Assembly: GCF_009659625.1 (NCBI RefSeq) | Contig: NZ_VOIW01000002.1 | Coordinates: 310,001 to 374,000 of the forward strand | Source: Pseudomonas haemolytica | Lineage (GTDB): Bacteria; Pseudomonadota; Gammaproteobacteria; Pseudomonadales; Pseudomonadaceae | Length of the DNA: 64,000 bases | Reading direction: 5' to 3' | Shown: piece by piece, positions 1 to 8,175 of the stretch | How the letters are laid out: every line of letters starts with the position of its first letter | Position numbering within the stretch: the first letter of the stretch is position 1 | Notes under the pieces: model-generated | What the model was told of the DNA's origin: nothing | The model's database searches: none | What the model saw: the letters and a program-made list of their open reading frames with translations, nothing else | Translations under genes and position numbers: made by a program

Positions 1-1
1 G

Positions 2-508
2 GACCTGGTGCTGATCCTGCTGATCTTCTACAGCCTGCAACTGTGGCTCAACGACCTGACCGACGTGTTCGGCTGGGACTACGTTGAAATCGACCCGTTT
101 ACCGCCGGAGTGGTCACCCTGGGGTTTATCTACGGCGCGTATTTCACCGAGAACTTCCGTGGCGCGATCCTCAGTGTGCCGGTCGGCCAACTGGAAGCCG
201 CCACCGCCTACGGCCTGAGCCGCTGGCAGCGCTTTCACCTGGTGCTGTTCCCGCAACTGATGCGCTTTGCCCTGCCGGGCCTGGGCAATAACTGGCTGGT
301 GCTGCTCAAGTCCACGGCGCTGGTGTCGATCATCGGCCTGTCCGACCTGGTCAAGGCCGCGCAGAACGCCGGCAAGTCCACCAGTGAGCCCCTGTACTTC
401 CTGATCCTCGCGGGCCTGGTTTACCTGGTGATCACCACCCTCTCCAACCGCATCTTCAAGCGCCTCGAACGGCGCTACAACCTGGGCATCAAGGGGATGG
501 CGCGATGA
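2..508 (+). CDS. Polar amino acid ABC transporter permease (HisQ type), 5' end missing
   Basis: Inner-membrane permease subunit of a polar (probably basic) amino acid ABC importer. The reading frame is open to the window edge, so the N-terminus lies outside; the first GTG at position 8 is not a convincing start. The EAA loop that contacts the ATPase is visible (EAATAYGLSRWQRFHLVLFPQ region), followed by hydrophobic membrane segments. The stop overlaps the start of the next permease by four bases (ATGA), and the ATPase follows, giving the usual hisQ-hisM-hisP order. Family assignment is firm. The substrate cannot be read from the sequence; arginine, ornithine, histidine or an opine are possible. 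Confidence 0.9.
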   Translation, partial: DLVLILLIFYSLQLWLNDLTDVFGWDYVEIDPFTAGVVTLGFIYGAYFTENFRGAILSVPVGQLEAATAYGLSRWQRFHLVLFPQLMRFALPGLGNNWLVLLKSTALVSIIGLSDLVKAAQNAGKSTSEPLYFLILAGLVYLVITTLSNRIFKRLERRYNLGIKGMAR

Positions 509-1218
509 TCGAACTGTTCCAGCAATATGGCCTCGCCTATCTGTTCAGCGACGGCACGGGGTTATCCGGCGTAGCCATGACCTTGTGGCTGTTCATCATC
601 TCGGTGGTGCTCGGCTTTTGCCTGTCGATCCCCCTGGCGCTGGCGCGCGTTTCGCAGCACTTCTGGCTGCGCTGGCCGGTGGAGGTCTACACCTACCTGT
701 TCCGTGGCACGCCGCTGTATATCCAACTGCTGATTTGCTACACCGGCCTGTACAGCCTGGAGGTGGTGCAGGACAACGCCTTGCTTAACCAGTTTTTCCG
801 CAATGCGCTGAACTGCACCCTGTTGGCGTTTGTGCTCAACACCTGCGCCTACACCGTGGAAATCTTCGCCGGGGCGATCCGTAATATTCCCCATGGCGAA
901 ATCGAAGCGGCTCGCGCCTATGGCCTGCACGGCTGGCGCCTGAACCTCTACGTGGTGGTGCCCGCCGCGTTGCGCCGCGCCCTGCCGGCCTACAGCAATG
1001 AAATGATCCTGATGCTGCACGCCACGTCGCTGGCGTTTACCGCCACCGTCGCCGACATCCTCAAGGTCGCCCGCGATGCGAATGCCGAAACGTTCCTGAC
1101 CTTCCAGGCCTTTGGCATCGCCGCCCTGCTCTACATGCTGCTGTCCTTTGCACTGGTGGGCCTGTTTCGGCTGGCCGAACGTCGCTGGATGCGCTTTCTT
1201 GTTCCTACCCGAGGCTAA
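505..1218 (+). CDS. Polar amino acid ABC transporter permease (HisM type)
   Basis: Second membrane subunit of the same importer, 237 residues. It has about five hydrophobic segments, the typical RGTPLYIQL motif near residue 72 and the EAA loop (EIEAARAYGLHGWRLNLYVVVP) near residue 130. Its ATG overlaps the stop of the preceding permease (ATGA), which indicates translational coupling. Known HisM/OccM-type permeases have the same length and topology. The long antisense frame over this gene and the next is a high-GC shadow. Confidence 0.93.
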   Translation: MIELFQQYGLAYLFSDGTGLSGVAMTLWLFIISVVLGFCLSIPLALARVSQHFWLRWPVEVYTYLFRGTPLYIQLLICYTGLYSLEVVQDNALLNQFFRNALNCTLLAFVLNTCAYTVEIFAGAIRNIPHGEIEAARAYGLHGWRLNLYVVVPAALRRALPAYSNEMILMLHATSLAFTATVADILKVARDANAETFLTFQAFGIAALLYMLLSFALVGLFRLAERRWMRFLVPTRG

Positions 1219-1221
1219 CCC

Positions 1222-2052
1222 ATGAATCAGTCCGCGCAGGCCCTGGCCGCTTATCCGGTGGATGTACCCGAGGTCAAAACTGCAACTGCCGCGATCAAGC
1301 TGCAAGTCGAAGGCATCCATAAACGCTACGGCGAACACGAAGTGCTCAAGGGCGTGTCCCTCAACGCACGCCATGGCGATGTGATCAGCCTGATCGGCGC
1401 CAGCGGCTCGGGCAAAAGCACGATGCTGCGCTGCATCAACTTTCTCGAACAGCCCGACGCCGGGGTGATCACCCTGGACGGCATCAGCATCGAAATGCAA
1501 CAAGGCCGCGCCGGCACCCGCGCTCCGCACCAGGCCCAACTGCAAAACCTGCGCACGCGCCTGGCCATGGTGTTTCAGCACTTCAACCTGTGGAGCCACA
1601 TGACCGTGCTGGAGAACATCACCATGGCCCCGCGCCGGGTGCTGGACGTGAGCGCCGCCGAAGCGGAAAAACGCGCACGCCTGTACCTGGACAAAGTTGG
1701 CCTGCCAAGCCGCGTGGCGGACCAATACCCGGCATTCCTGTCCGGTGGCCAGCAGCAGCGCGTGGCGATTGCGCGGGCGTTGGCGATGGAACCGGAGATT
1801 ATTCTGTTCGATGAACCCACCTCTGCCCTCGACCCGGAACTTGTAGGAGAAGTCCTCAAAGTCATACAGACGTTGGCCGAGGAAGGTCGTACCATGCTGA
1901 TGGTCACCCACGAAATGGGCTTTGCCCGCCAGGTGTCCAGCCAAGTGCTGTTCTTGCATCAGGGCCGGGTCGAGGAACACGGCGGCGCCGAGATCCTCGA
2001 CCACCCCAACAGCGAACGCTTGCAGCAATTTCTTTCCAATCGTTTGAAGTGA
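1222..2052 (+). CDS. Polar amino acid ABC transporter ATP-binding protein (HisP type)
   Basis: ATPase that energises the importer. The Walker A motif (GASGSGKST), the signature [15 protein letters not shown] and Walker B (IILFDEPTSALDPE) are all present, as is the family HFNLWSHMTVLENI stretch. It is 276 residues with about 25 extra N-terminal residues compared with HisP. It starts three bases after the permease stop, and the Lrp-type regulator follows four bases after its own stop, so all four genes probably form one transcript. No periplasmic binding protein is in the window; it may lie upstream of the left edge. Confidence 0.94.
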   Translation: MNQSAQALAAYPVDVPEVKTATAAIKLQVEGIHKRYGEHEVLKGVSLNARHGDVISLIGASGSGKSTMLRCINFLEQPDAGVITLDGISIEMQQGRAGTRAPHQAQLQNLRTRLAMVFQHFNLWSHMTVLENITMAPRRVLDVSAAEAEKRARLYLDKVGLPSRVADQYPAFLSGGQQQRVAIARALAMEPEIILFDEPTSALDPELVGEVLKVIQTLAEEGRTMLMVTHEMGFARQVSSQVLFLHQGRVEEHGGAEILDHPNSERLQQFLSNRLK

Positions 2053-2056
2053 ACTC

Positions 2057-2554
2057 ATGGATACCAAGGCCAACGGACCCCATTCTTCCCCTGCGCTGGA
2101 TCGCATCGACGAGGCGATCATTGACGTGCTGCGGCACCAGGGGCGTATCACCTACGAAAGGCTCTCGTCGCTGGTTCACCTTACCCCCAGGCCTTGCCTG
2201 GAGCGGGTGCGCAAGTTGGAGCGACGCGGGGTGATTCGTGGATACGGGGCGATCATCGATGTGCAGATGGTCTCACCAGGCCTTTCGTTGCTGGTACTGG
2301 TGGCCTTGTCCAACCAAAGCGGGCGCTCGGCGCAAAAGGCCTTCGAAGCCTGCGTCAAAGCCTGCCCCCAGGTGTTCGAATGCCAGTTGATCAGCGGGCC
2401 GTTCGACTACAGCCTGCGCATGCGCTGCCGGGACATGGAGCATTACCGGGTGCTGACCGAGACCTGGTTGAACAATGATGAGTTGCACATTGATAAGTTG
2501 GTGGCGCATCCGGAGTTGGCGGTGGTGAAGAACACCGCGACCGAACTGGCCTGA
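2057..2554 (+). CDS. Lrp/AsnC-family transcriptional regulator
   Basis: 165-residue feast/famine regulator. The N-terminal winged HTH spans roughly residues 13-62 (LDRIDEAIIDVLRHQGR, then PRPCLERVRKLERRGVI), followed by a RAM ligand-binding domain. It lies four bases after the ABC ATPase stop, so it is probably co-transcribed with the transporter and senses a related amino acid. This type commonly autoregulates, but no operator was identified. A REPIN follows and separates it from the convergent DNA-repair-like pair. Confidence 0.9.
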   Translation: MDTKANGPHSSPALDRIDEAIIDVLRHQGRITYERLSSLVHLTPRPCLERVRKLERRGVIRGYGAIIDVQMVSPGLSLLVLVALSNQSGRSAQKAFEACVKACPQVFECQLISGPFDYSLRMRCRDMEHYRVLTETWLNNDELHIDKLVAHPELAVVKNTATELA

Positions 2555-2584
2555 GCCCCACTCGCCAATCCAATGAAGATCGAA

Positions 2585-2673
2585 TGTGGGAGGGGGCTTG
2601 CTCCCGATAGCAGTGTGTCAGTCAGCTCATCTGTCACTGACCCACCGCTATCGGGAGCAAGCCCCCTCCCACA
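2585..2673. repeat. REPIN (REP doublet), GGGGGCTTGCTCCCGAT type
   Basis: The 27-base arms (2585-2611 and 2647-2673) are perfect inverted copies beginning TGTGGGAGGGGGCTTGC, separated by 35 bases. This matches the paired inverted REPs (REPINs) known from P. fluorescens. It sits between convergent genes and could end transcription from both sides. Near-identical elements are at 25381 and 46761. Confidence 0.9.
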
Positions 2674-2676
2674 TTT

Positions 2677-3510
2677 TTAACCATGCCCGCTTAAGATTTT
2701 CTTACCTTGCCGCGCGCCCACCAGCTTCGCCTGCCCATCCTTCTGCTTGCCCGTGCGCGCCTCGCTGATCAACCCCGGGATCAACTTGCCCTCCGGCAGA
2801 TTCTTCCAGAACCGGCTGGGCAAGTGCCCCTCCATCACCTTGGGGTTCAACCGCGCCGGGTTGAAGATGTGGCTGTAATAGGTCAACCACATCGCGCTGT
2901 GGGGATCTTCGACCGTCTGCGCCAGTTGCTGCCAGGCCTCGGGGCACTGGCGTTGATGAATCAACTGCTCGCCGTCGTAATACACCCCGTCCAACGGCGT
3001 GGCGATCATCCAGCGATGGCGGCCCATGCGCCCGACAAAATGCTGGCTGGCGCTTTTGAGAATATCGTGGGCCGGCTCATGCCAGGCCACGTACTCCGGC
3101 AGTTGCGGCCCCGCCTCGGCCGGCAGGGCAATAAAGCGCACAAAAGCATGCAGGTGATGGGCTTCGCGGCTGACCTGTTTGATGCGCCGTTGCAACTCGC
3201 TGCCGAGCTTGTCCCCCGCCAGCATCGCGGTGCGATCACCATGGCTGACCCGCCACAGCACCTCGTACAACAGGCTCCAGCGCTGATCACCCTGGTAACA
3301 GGCGGCCGACGCCAATAGCTCCAGCAATGCCTTGGGAATCCGCGCTTGAAACGGACCCAGCCCAGGCGGGATCGGCTCATCGGTGGCAAACAGGTCCGCC
3401 GCCTGCACTTCACCCCAGCTTACCTGGCTGGGATCAACCTGATGGCTGAGCAGCCAGCGTGCCTGTTCGCGCCAGGTGCTGAACAGGTTGTCGCATTCCA
3501 GGCTGATCAT
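2677..3510 (-). CDS. TIGR03915/DUF4130-like putative DNA metabolism protein
   Basis: About 277 residues resembling the TIGR03915 family of proteins annotated as probable DNA metabolism proteins. The biochemical activity is not established. Only this domain is present; some relatives are fused to a uracil-DNA-glycosylase-like domain (UdgX type), which is absent here. The ATG at 3510 overlaps the stop of the radical SAM gene (ATGA), so I prefer it to the GTG two codons upstream. The pairing with the radical SAM protein is a known conserved association. A LexA box in front of the pair supports a role in DNA repair or modification. Confidence 0.82.
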   Translation of the reverse strand: MISLECDNLFSTWREQARWLLSHQVDPSQVSWGEVQAADLFATDEPIPPGLGPFQARIPKALLELLASAACYQGDQRWSLLYEVLWRVSHGDRTAMLAGDKLGSELQRRIKQVSREAHHLHAFVRFIALPAEAGPQLPEYVAWHEPAHDILKSASQHFVGRMGRHRWMIATPLDGVYYDGEQLIHQRQCPEAWQQLAQTVEDPHSAMWLTYYSHIFNPARLNPKVMEGHLPSRFWKNLPEGKLIPGLISEARTGKQKDGQAKLVGARQGKKILSGHG

Positions 3511-4727
3511 CCCCACAGCCCCATCTGTTGCGGCTGCGGGCGGTCGCGCAGTTGTTCACGCAGCAGCACGCTGGTGCTGTCGGCCTGTTGCGGGTGGTAG
3601 TCACTGGTGATGAAAAACGGCTTGGCCTTGGCCAGCACGCAGCGCATGCGTGCGAGGTCTTCGAAGCGAATCTTGCGTTCGCGGCGCAGGTCCACCAGGC
3701 GCTGGGTGGTGCGCAGGCCGATGCCGGGGATCCGCGCAATCAGGGTCGGTTCGGCGCGGTTCAGGTCCAGGGGGAACACTTCGCGATGCTCCAGGGCCCA
3801 GGCCAGCTTGGGGTCGATATCCAAGGCCAGGTGACCGGGGCCTGCAAACAGTTCATTGGCACTGAAGCCGTAGCTGCGCAACAGAAAATCGGCCTGGTAC
3901 AAACGGTGTTCACGCATCAACGGCGGCGCAGCCAGGGGCACGCTTTTCGGGCTGTTGGGAATGGGGCTGAACGCCGAGTAATACACACGGCGCAGCTTGA
4001 AGTTGCCATACAACGCCTCGGCACCGTGGAGGATGGTGCTGTCATCGGTGTCGTCGGCGCCGACGATCATTTGCGTGCTCTGCCCGGCCGGGGCGAAACG
4101 CGGGGCACGGGGTTCATTAAGCACCGTCTGTTCGCCGGTGTAGATGGTCTGCATGGCCTGCTTGATCGAGCCGATCTGCTTCTCCGGCGCCAGGGTTTGC
4201 AGGCTGGCGTCGGTGGGCAGTTCGATATTCACGCTCAGGCGATCGGCATAGCGCCCGGCCTCGGCGATCAAGGCAGGGTCGGCTTCAGGAATGGTCTTGA
4301 GGTGGATATAGCCGCGGAAGTCATGCTCTTCGCGCAGCAGTTTGGCCACCCGCACCAGTTGCTCCATGGTGTAGTCGGCCGAACGGATGATGCCCGAGCT
4401 GAGGAACAGCCCGCTGACGCAGTTGCGCTTGTAGAAATCCAGGGTCAGGGTTACCACCTCTTCCGGGCTGAAGCGCGCACGCGGCACGTCGCTGGAACGG
4501 CGGTTGACGCAGTATTGGCAGTCGTAGAGGCAGAAGTTGGTGAGCAGCACCTTGAGCAGCGACACGCAGCGGCCGTCGGGTGTGTAGCTGTGGCAGATGC
4601 CCATGCCATCGGTGGAACCCAACCCCGCCTTGCCCTCGGAGCTGCGCTTGGGCGCGCCACTGCTGGCGCAGGATGCGTCGTACTTGGCGGCGTCAGCGAG
4701 GATGCTGAGTTTTTCGATCAACTGCAT
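3507..4727 (-). CDS. Putative DNA modification/repair radical SAM protein (TIGR03916-like)
   Basis: 406-residue radical SAM enzyme. The 4Fe-4S ligand motif is CLYDCQYC (CxxxCxxC) near residue 72, preceded by LLKVLLTNF. A helix-hairpin-helix-like DNA-binding segment (IARIPGIGLRTTQRLVDLR) lies near residue 350. The family is annotated as putative DNA modification/repair; its substrate is unknown. It is first in a two-gene unit with the TIGR03915-like protein, which overlaps it by four bases. A LexA-type palindrome lies 14-33 bases upstream of the ATG, which predicts SOS induction. Confidence 0.87.
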   Translation of the reverse strand: MQLIEKLSILADAAKYDASCASSGAPKRSSEGKAGLGSTDGMGICHSYTPDGRCVSLLKVLLTNFCLYDCQYCVNRRSSDVPRARFSPEEVVTLTLDFYKRNCVSGLFLSSGIIRSADYTMEQLVRVAKLLREEHDFRGYIHLKTIPEADPALIAEAGRYADRLSVNIELPTDASLQTLAPEKQIGSIKQAMQTIYTGEQTVLNEPRAPRFAPAGQSTQMIVGADDTDDSTILHGAEALYGNFKLRRVYYSAFSPIPNSPKSVPLAAPPLMREHRLYQADFLLRSYGFSANELFAGPGHLALDIDPKLAWALEHREVFPLDLNRAEPTLIARIPGIGLRTTQRLVDLRRERKIRFEDLARMRCVLAKAKPFFITSDYHPQQADSTSVLLREQLRDRPQPQQMGLWG

Positions 4728-4740
4728 GGCGGGCTACCGA

Positions 4741-4760
4741 TACTGGTTTTTTGTACAGTA
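4741..4760. promoter_or_regulatory. LexA (SOS) box candidate
   Basis: A 20-base near-palindrome with arms TACTG and CAGTA. On the minus strand it reads CTG-N10-CAG with an A-rich centre, which fits the LexA box of gammaproteobacteria. It lies directly before the radical SAM gene start at 4727. The match to the consensus is seen; regulation is inferred. Confidence 0.75.
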
Positions 4761-4803
4761 CCAATAGCCACACTTTGTCACAAGTGCCGTCTGTAGGAAC
4801 AGA

Positions 4804-6141
4804 TCAGCTGGCAGTGGCCAACAGCAAGTCCTGCACCGAGCGCGCCTTGTCACGGTGATGATCAAGCGCATACAACGACGCCGCAATCTCATCCGCCCGA
4901 ATCGGCAGCACCGACAGCAAGGTATCGCTCAAGCCATGGCTGGCCTGGCTGAAGCCCTGGATGTAGATGCCGGCTTTGCAACGCTCATCGGTGACGATGC
5001 GGTAGTCGCGGGCCACTTCGAAGTCGCCCATATAGGCTTGCAACGGCGCCAGCAATTCGCGGTGCATCTGGCGCTCGTAGCCGGTAGCCAGGATCACGGC
5101 GTCGTAATGGTTGACGCTGGTTTCACCCGTGGCGCTGTTGCGCAAGGCCAGTTCGATGCCCAGCGGGCCGGGGGTAGCCTTTTCCACTACGGTCATGGTG
5201 CGAAACGCCTGGCGGGCGATGCCTGAGACCTTCTGGCGGTAGAAAATCCCGTAGATACGCTCGATCAGGTCCAGGTCCACCACCGAATAGTTGGTGTTCT
5301 GGTACTCGGCGACCAGACGCTCGCGCTCGGCACCGACTTGCTGGAACACCAGGTCAGTGAAGGCCGGCGAGAACACTTCGTTGACGAATGGGCTGTCATC
5401 GGCCGGCTTGAGCGCCGAGCCGCGCAGGATCATGTCGACCTGCACCGACGGGAAGCTGTCATTGAGGTCGATGAACGCTTCGGCCGCGCTCTGGCCGCCG
5501 CCGATCACCGCAATGCGCATGACCTTGCCGTCCACACAAGGCTGGCTGGCCATGCGCTCCAGATAGTGGGAATGGTGGAACACCCGGCTGTCACCCTTGA
5601 GCGCCTTGAATGCTTCGGGGATGCGCGGCGTACCACCGGCGCTGACCACCACCGAGCGGGTGGTGCGCACATGCTGTTCGCCCTGGGCATCGCGGGAAAT
5701 CACGCGTAAGGCCTCGACCTGCTGGTGGTGCAGGATCGGCTCGATGGCCAGCACTTCTTCACCGTAGTTGGCCTGGGCCTGAAACTGCCCCGCGACCCAG
5801 CGCAGGTAGTCGTTGTACTCCATGCGGCACGGGTAGAAGGTGCCGAGGTTGATGAAGTCCACCAGGCGTTCGTGGGCCTTGAGGTAGTTGACGAAGGAGT
5901 ACGGGCTGGTGGGGTTGCGCAGAGTCACCAGGTCCTTGAGGAAGGAAATCTGCAGCTCGCTCTGGGTCACCAGGGTATTGCCGTGCCAGCGGTAGTCGGC
6001 TTGTTTGTCGAGAAACAGCACGTCCAGCTTGCCCTGGGCCTTTTCGCGCTCCTGCAGGGCGATGGCCAGCGCCAGGTTCGAGGGGCCGAAACCGATCCCG
6101 ATCAGGTCATGAACCGCGGGCGAAGCAATTGCCTGTGTCAT
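4804..6141 (-). CDS. pvdA: L-ornithine N5-monooxygenase (pyoverdine)
   Basis: Flavin- and NADPH-dependent hydroxylase that makes N5-hydroxyornithine for the pyoverdine peptide. It has 445 residues, the usual PvdA length, when started at MTQAIASPAVHDLIGIGFGP. The longer open frame to 6414 is rejected because it runs through the promoter. Visible motifs are the FAD site GIGFGPSNLALAI, the NADPH site IGGGQSAAEAF and the C-terminal ATGYE. A PvdS-type promoter lies about 85 bases upstream. The neighbours are an FpvI-like sigma factor and the pyoverdine exporter; the pyoverdine synthetases are not in this window. Confidence 0.96.
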   Translation of the reverse strand: MTQAIASPAVHDLIGIGFGPSNLALAIALQEREKAQGKLDVLFLDKQADYRWHGNTLVTQSELQISFLKDLVTLRNPTSPYSFVNYLKAHERLVDFINLGTFYPCRMEYNDYLRWVAGQFQAQANYGEEVLAIEPILHHQQVEALRVISRDAQGEQHVRTTRSVVVSAGGTPRIPEAFKALKGDSRVFHHSHYLERMASQPCVDGKVMRIAVIGGGQSAAEAFIDLNDSFPSVQVDMILRGSALKPADDSPFVNEVFSPAFTDLVFQQVGAERERLVAEYQNTNYSVVDLDLIERIYGIFYRQKVSGIARQAFRTMTVVEKATPGPLGIELALRNSATGETSVNHYDAVILATGYERQMHRELLAPLQAYMGDFEVARDYRIVTDERCKAGIYIQGFSQASHGLSDTLLSVLPIRADEIAASLYALDHHRDKARSVQDLLLATAS

Positions 6142-6224
6142 TCCAGTGTCCTCTGGATAAGCCCCTTGGCGGTGGGGCGGAAATACCTTCATGGCCTGAA
6201 CAACAGGCCGTGTGTTGATAGGAA

Positions 6225-6248
6225 ACGAGGACAGTGAAATAAAATTTA
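6225..6248 (-). promoter_or_regulatory. PvdS-dependent iron-starvation promoter of pvdA
   Basis: On the minus strand, TAAAT is followed by exactly 16 bases and then CGT, which is the iron-starvation box recognised by the PvdS sigma factor. It points at pvdA, 84 bases before the ATG at 6141. The same layout with the same spacing occurs before pvdR. Confidence 0.85.
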
Positions 6249-6260
6249 ACCAATCGGCGC

Positions 6261-6758
6261 TCAGTGCGCCTCCCACTCGCGCATGCGTACCCGGCAATGC
6301 TTCATCGCGTTGACGATGTGTTTTTCCACCAGGCTGCGGGAAATGCTCAGGCGTTCGGCGATTTGCACGTGGGACAGGCCTTCGAGTTTGCGCAGCAGGA
6401 AGCTGTCGCGACACGCCGCCGGCAACTCGTCCAGGGCGCGCTCGAGCATCTCCAGGCGCTGGCCCTGATCGTGGCTGGTGTGGGGCGAACAGGGGGCAAA
6501 GCGTTCTTCGCTGTCCAGCACGTCGAGGGGCTCGGCTTGCCGCACGGCATTGCGCCGATGGCCGTCGATCACCAGGTTCAAGGCGGTGCGGTACAGGAAA
6601 GCACGGGGCTGTTCGATCGGGGTCTCGCTGGAGCGCTCCAGCACCCGCACATAAGCGTCATGCACCACATCTTCGGCCACCTGACGGTTGCCCAGCTTGG
6701 CGTTCAGGAAACACACCAGCTCGCGATAGTAGTTTTCCAACATGACTCCTGGCCCCAT
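6261..6758 (-). CDS. fpvI: FecI-like ECF sigma factor, probably FpvI
   Basis: 165-residue group IV (ECF) sigma factor. Sigma region 2 (NRQVAEDVVHDAYVRVLE, then QPRAFLYRTALNLVID) and region 4 (LSHVQIAERLSISRSLVEKHIVNAMKHC) are clear. It does not resemble PvdS; the iron-starvation FecI/FpvI group fits better. FpvI-type sigma factors drive the ferripyoverdine receptor gene, and placement beside pvdA and pvdRT-opmQ supports that. The start is uncertain: ATG 6758, or ATG 6743 behind an AGGAG. A Fur-like 19-mer lies upstream. The symbol is an inference from context; no anti-sigma gene or receptor gene is adjacent. Confidence 0.75.
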   Translation of the reverse strand: MGPGVMLENYYRELVCFLNAKLGNRQVAEDVVHDAYVRVLERSSETPIEQPRAFLYRTALNLVIDGHRRNAVRQAEPLDVLDSEERFAPCSPHTSHDQGQRLEMLERALDELPAACRDSFLLRKLEGLSHVQIAERLSISRSLVEKHIVNAMKHCRVRMREWEAH

Positions 6759-6831
6759 GGCCTTGGTGCTAACGATGCCAGCCCGTGTAGGAGCAAGCCC
6801 ATCGATGATGGCAGTTTGAGTGTGTGCAATT

Positions 6832-6850
6832 TATAGTAATTCTCATCTAC
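6832..6850. promoter_or_regulatory. Fur box candidate upstream of the ECF sigma gene
   Basis: Read on the minus strand, this 19-mer matches the Fur consensus (GATAATGATAATCATTATC) at about 12 of 19 positions, including the central ATGAGAAT-like core. It is about 75 bases upstream of the sigma gene start. The match is by eye and moderate. Confidence 0.5.
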
Positions 6851-6920
6851 TTTTAAAGAAGTCTTGCACCAACAGTGCGTTTTTTTCGTCGTGCGAGCTG
6901 TTACGGCGTGTGTAACAGCC

Positions 6921-6944
6921 TAAATCCCCGGGCAATTTTCTCGT
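6921..6944 (+). promoter_or_regulatory. PvdS-dependent iron-starvation promoter of pvdR-pvdT-opmQ
   Basis: TAAAT (6921-6925), 16 bases, then CGT (6942-6944): the same iron-starvation box as before pvdA, here on the plus strand 54 bases before pvdR. It predicts that the exporter is induced together with pyoverdine synthesis. Confidence 0.85.
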
Positions 6945-6998
6945 ATAACTTTCAACTCCCCGCTCCTGCGGTCAACACCTCCCGGCTGGAACCAAGAC

Positions 6999-8174
6999 AT
7001 GAAACGCCCTCGACCTGCCCGACGCGCCCTGCTTGTGGTGGCGTGCCTGCTCCCCATCCTCGCGGTGGCTGCCTGGCAAGTGCTGCCGTCGGGCCGCGAC
7101 AGCCTGCCCACGGTCGCCGTAACCCGCGGCAACATTGAAAACAGCGTTACCTCACTGGGCACCCTGCAACCGCGCCGGTACGTCGACGTGGGTGCCCAGG
7201 CGTCCGGACAGATTCGCAAGATCCATGTGGAGGCCGGTGATCAAGTCAAGGAAGGCGAGCTGCTGGTGGAAATCGATCCCGCCACGCAACAGGCCAAGCT
7301 CGACGCCAGCCGCTACTCCATTGAAAACCTCAAGGCGCAGTTGCAGGAACAGAAAGCCCAGCACGAACTCGCACGCCAGAAATACCAGCGCCAGCAACGC
7401 TTGGCTGCAGGCAACGCCACCCGTGAAGAAGATGTGCAAACCGCCAAAGCCGAACTGAGCGCCACCCAAGCCCGCGTCGATATGTTCCAGGCGCAGATCC
7501 GCCAGGCCCAGGCCAGCCTGCGCAGTGACGAGGCCGAACTGGGCTATACGCGGATTTACGCGCCCATGAGCGGCACCGTAGTGGCGGTAGATGCACGGGT
7601 CGGCCAGACCCTCAACGCCCAGCAACAAACGCCGTTGATCCTGCGCATCGCCAAATTGTCGCCGATGACCGTATGGGCCGAAGTGTCCGAAGCCGATATC
7701 AGCCACGTCAAACCGGGCATGAGCGCCTATTTCACTACCCTCGCCGGCGGCAACCGGCGCTGGACCAGCACCGTACGCCAGATCCTGCCGATCCCGCCCA
7801 AGCCGCTCAATGAAGCCAGCCAGGGCAGTGGCAGCCCCACCAGCACGAGCAAAACCGGGAGTGGCCGCGTAGTGCTGTACACCGTACTGCTGGATGTGGA
7901 CAACACCGACAATGCGCTGATGGCCGAAATGACCACCCAGGTGTTTTTCGTCGCCAGCCAGGTCAAGGACGCTCTCACCATCCCGGTCGCAGCGCTGCTC
8001 GGCAGCCAAGGCACCGACAAGCAGATCGCCCGGGTCGTGACCAAAAACGGCGCCATCCAGGAGCGCGAAGTACATTTGGGTATCAGTGACCGCCTGCGCG
8101 TTGAAGTGCTGGATGGCCTGGACGAAGGCGATCACCTGTTGATCGGCCCAGCCAGCGGCAGCAGCGGGGGTTGA
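6999..8174 (+). CDS. pvdR: Pyoverdine efflux periplasmic adaptor PvdR (MacA type)
   Basis: 391-residue membrane fusion protein that links the PvdT inner-membrane ABC transporter to OpmQ. It has one N-terminal membrane segment ([17 protein letters not shown]), a biotinyl-lipoyl-like half motif near residues 60-95, a long helical coiled-coil hairpin near 95-175 and a beta-barrel/proximal domain. The length equals that of the P. aeruginosa protein. PvdRT-OpmQ exports or recycles pyoverdine and can pump out other compounds. The PvdS box upstream and the pvdT start one base after the stop support the assignment. Confidence 0.94.
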   Translation: MKRPRPARRALLVVACLLPILAVAAWQVLPSGRDSLPTVAVTRGNIENSVTSLGTLQPRRYVDVGAQASGQIRKIHVEAGDQVKEGELLVEIDPATQQAKLDASRYSIENLKAQLQEQKAQHELARQKYQRQQRLAAGNATREEDVQTAKAELSATQARVDMFQAQIRQAQASLRSDEAELGYTRIYAPMSGTVVAVDARVGQTLNAQQQTPLILRIAKLSPMTVWAEVSEADISHVKPGMSAYFTTLAGGNRRWTSTVRQILPIPPKPLNEASQGSGSPTSTSKTGSGRVVLYTVLLDVDNTDNALMAEMTTQVFFVASQVKDALTIPVAALLGSQGTDKQIARVVTKNGAIQEREVHLGISDRLRVEVLDGLDEGDHLLIGPASGSSGG

Positions 8175-8175
8175 T

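Noticed and set aside
562..2151. 529-residue antisense open frame
   Set aside because: It lies opposite the permease and ATPase genes with strong motifs; its His/Gln/Ala-rich composition is typical of a high-GC shadow.
6142..6414. N-terminal extension of pvdA
   Set aside because: It would translate through the PvdS promoter and into the sigma gene; PvdA proteins start at MTQA.
6786..6812. REP-like fragment GTGTAGGAGCAAGCCCATCG
   Set aside because: It resembles part of a REP but has no inverted partner, so it was not annotated as a repeat.
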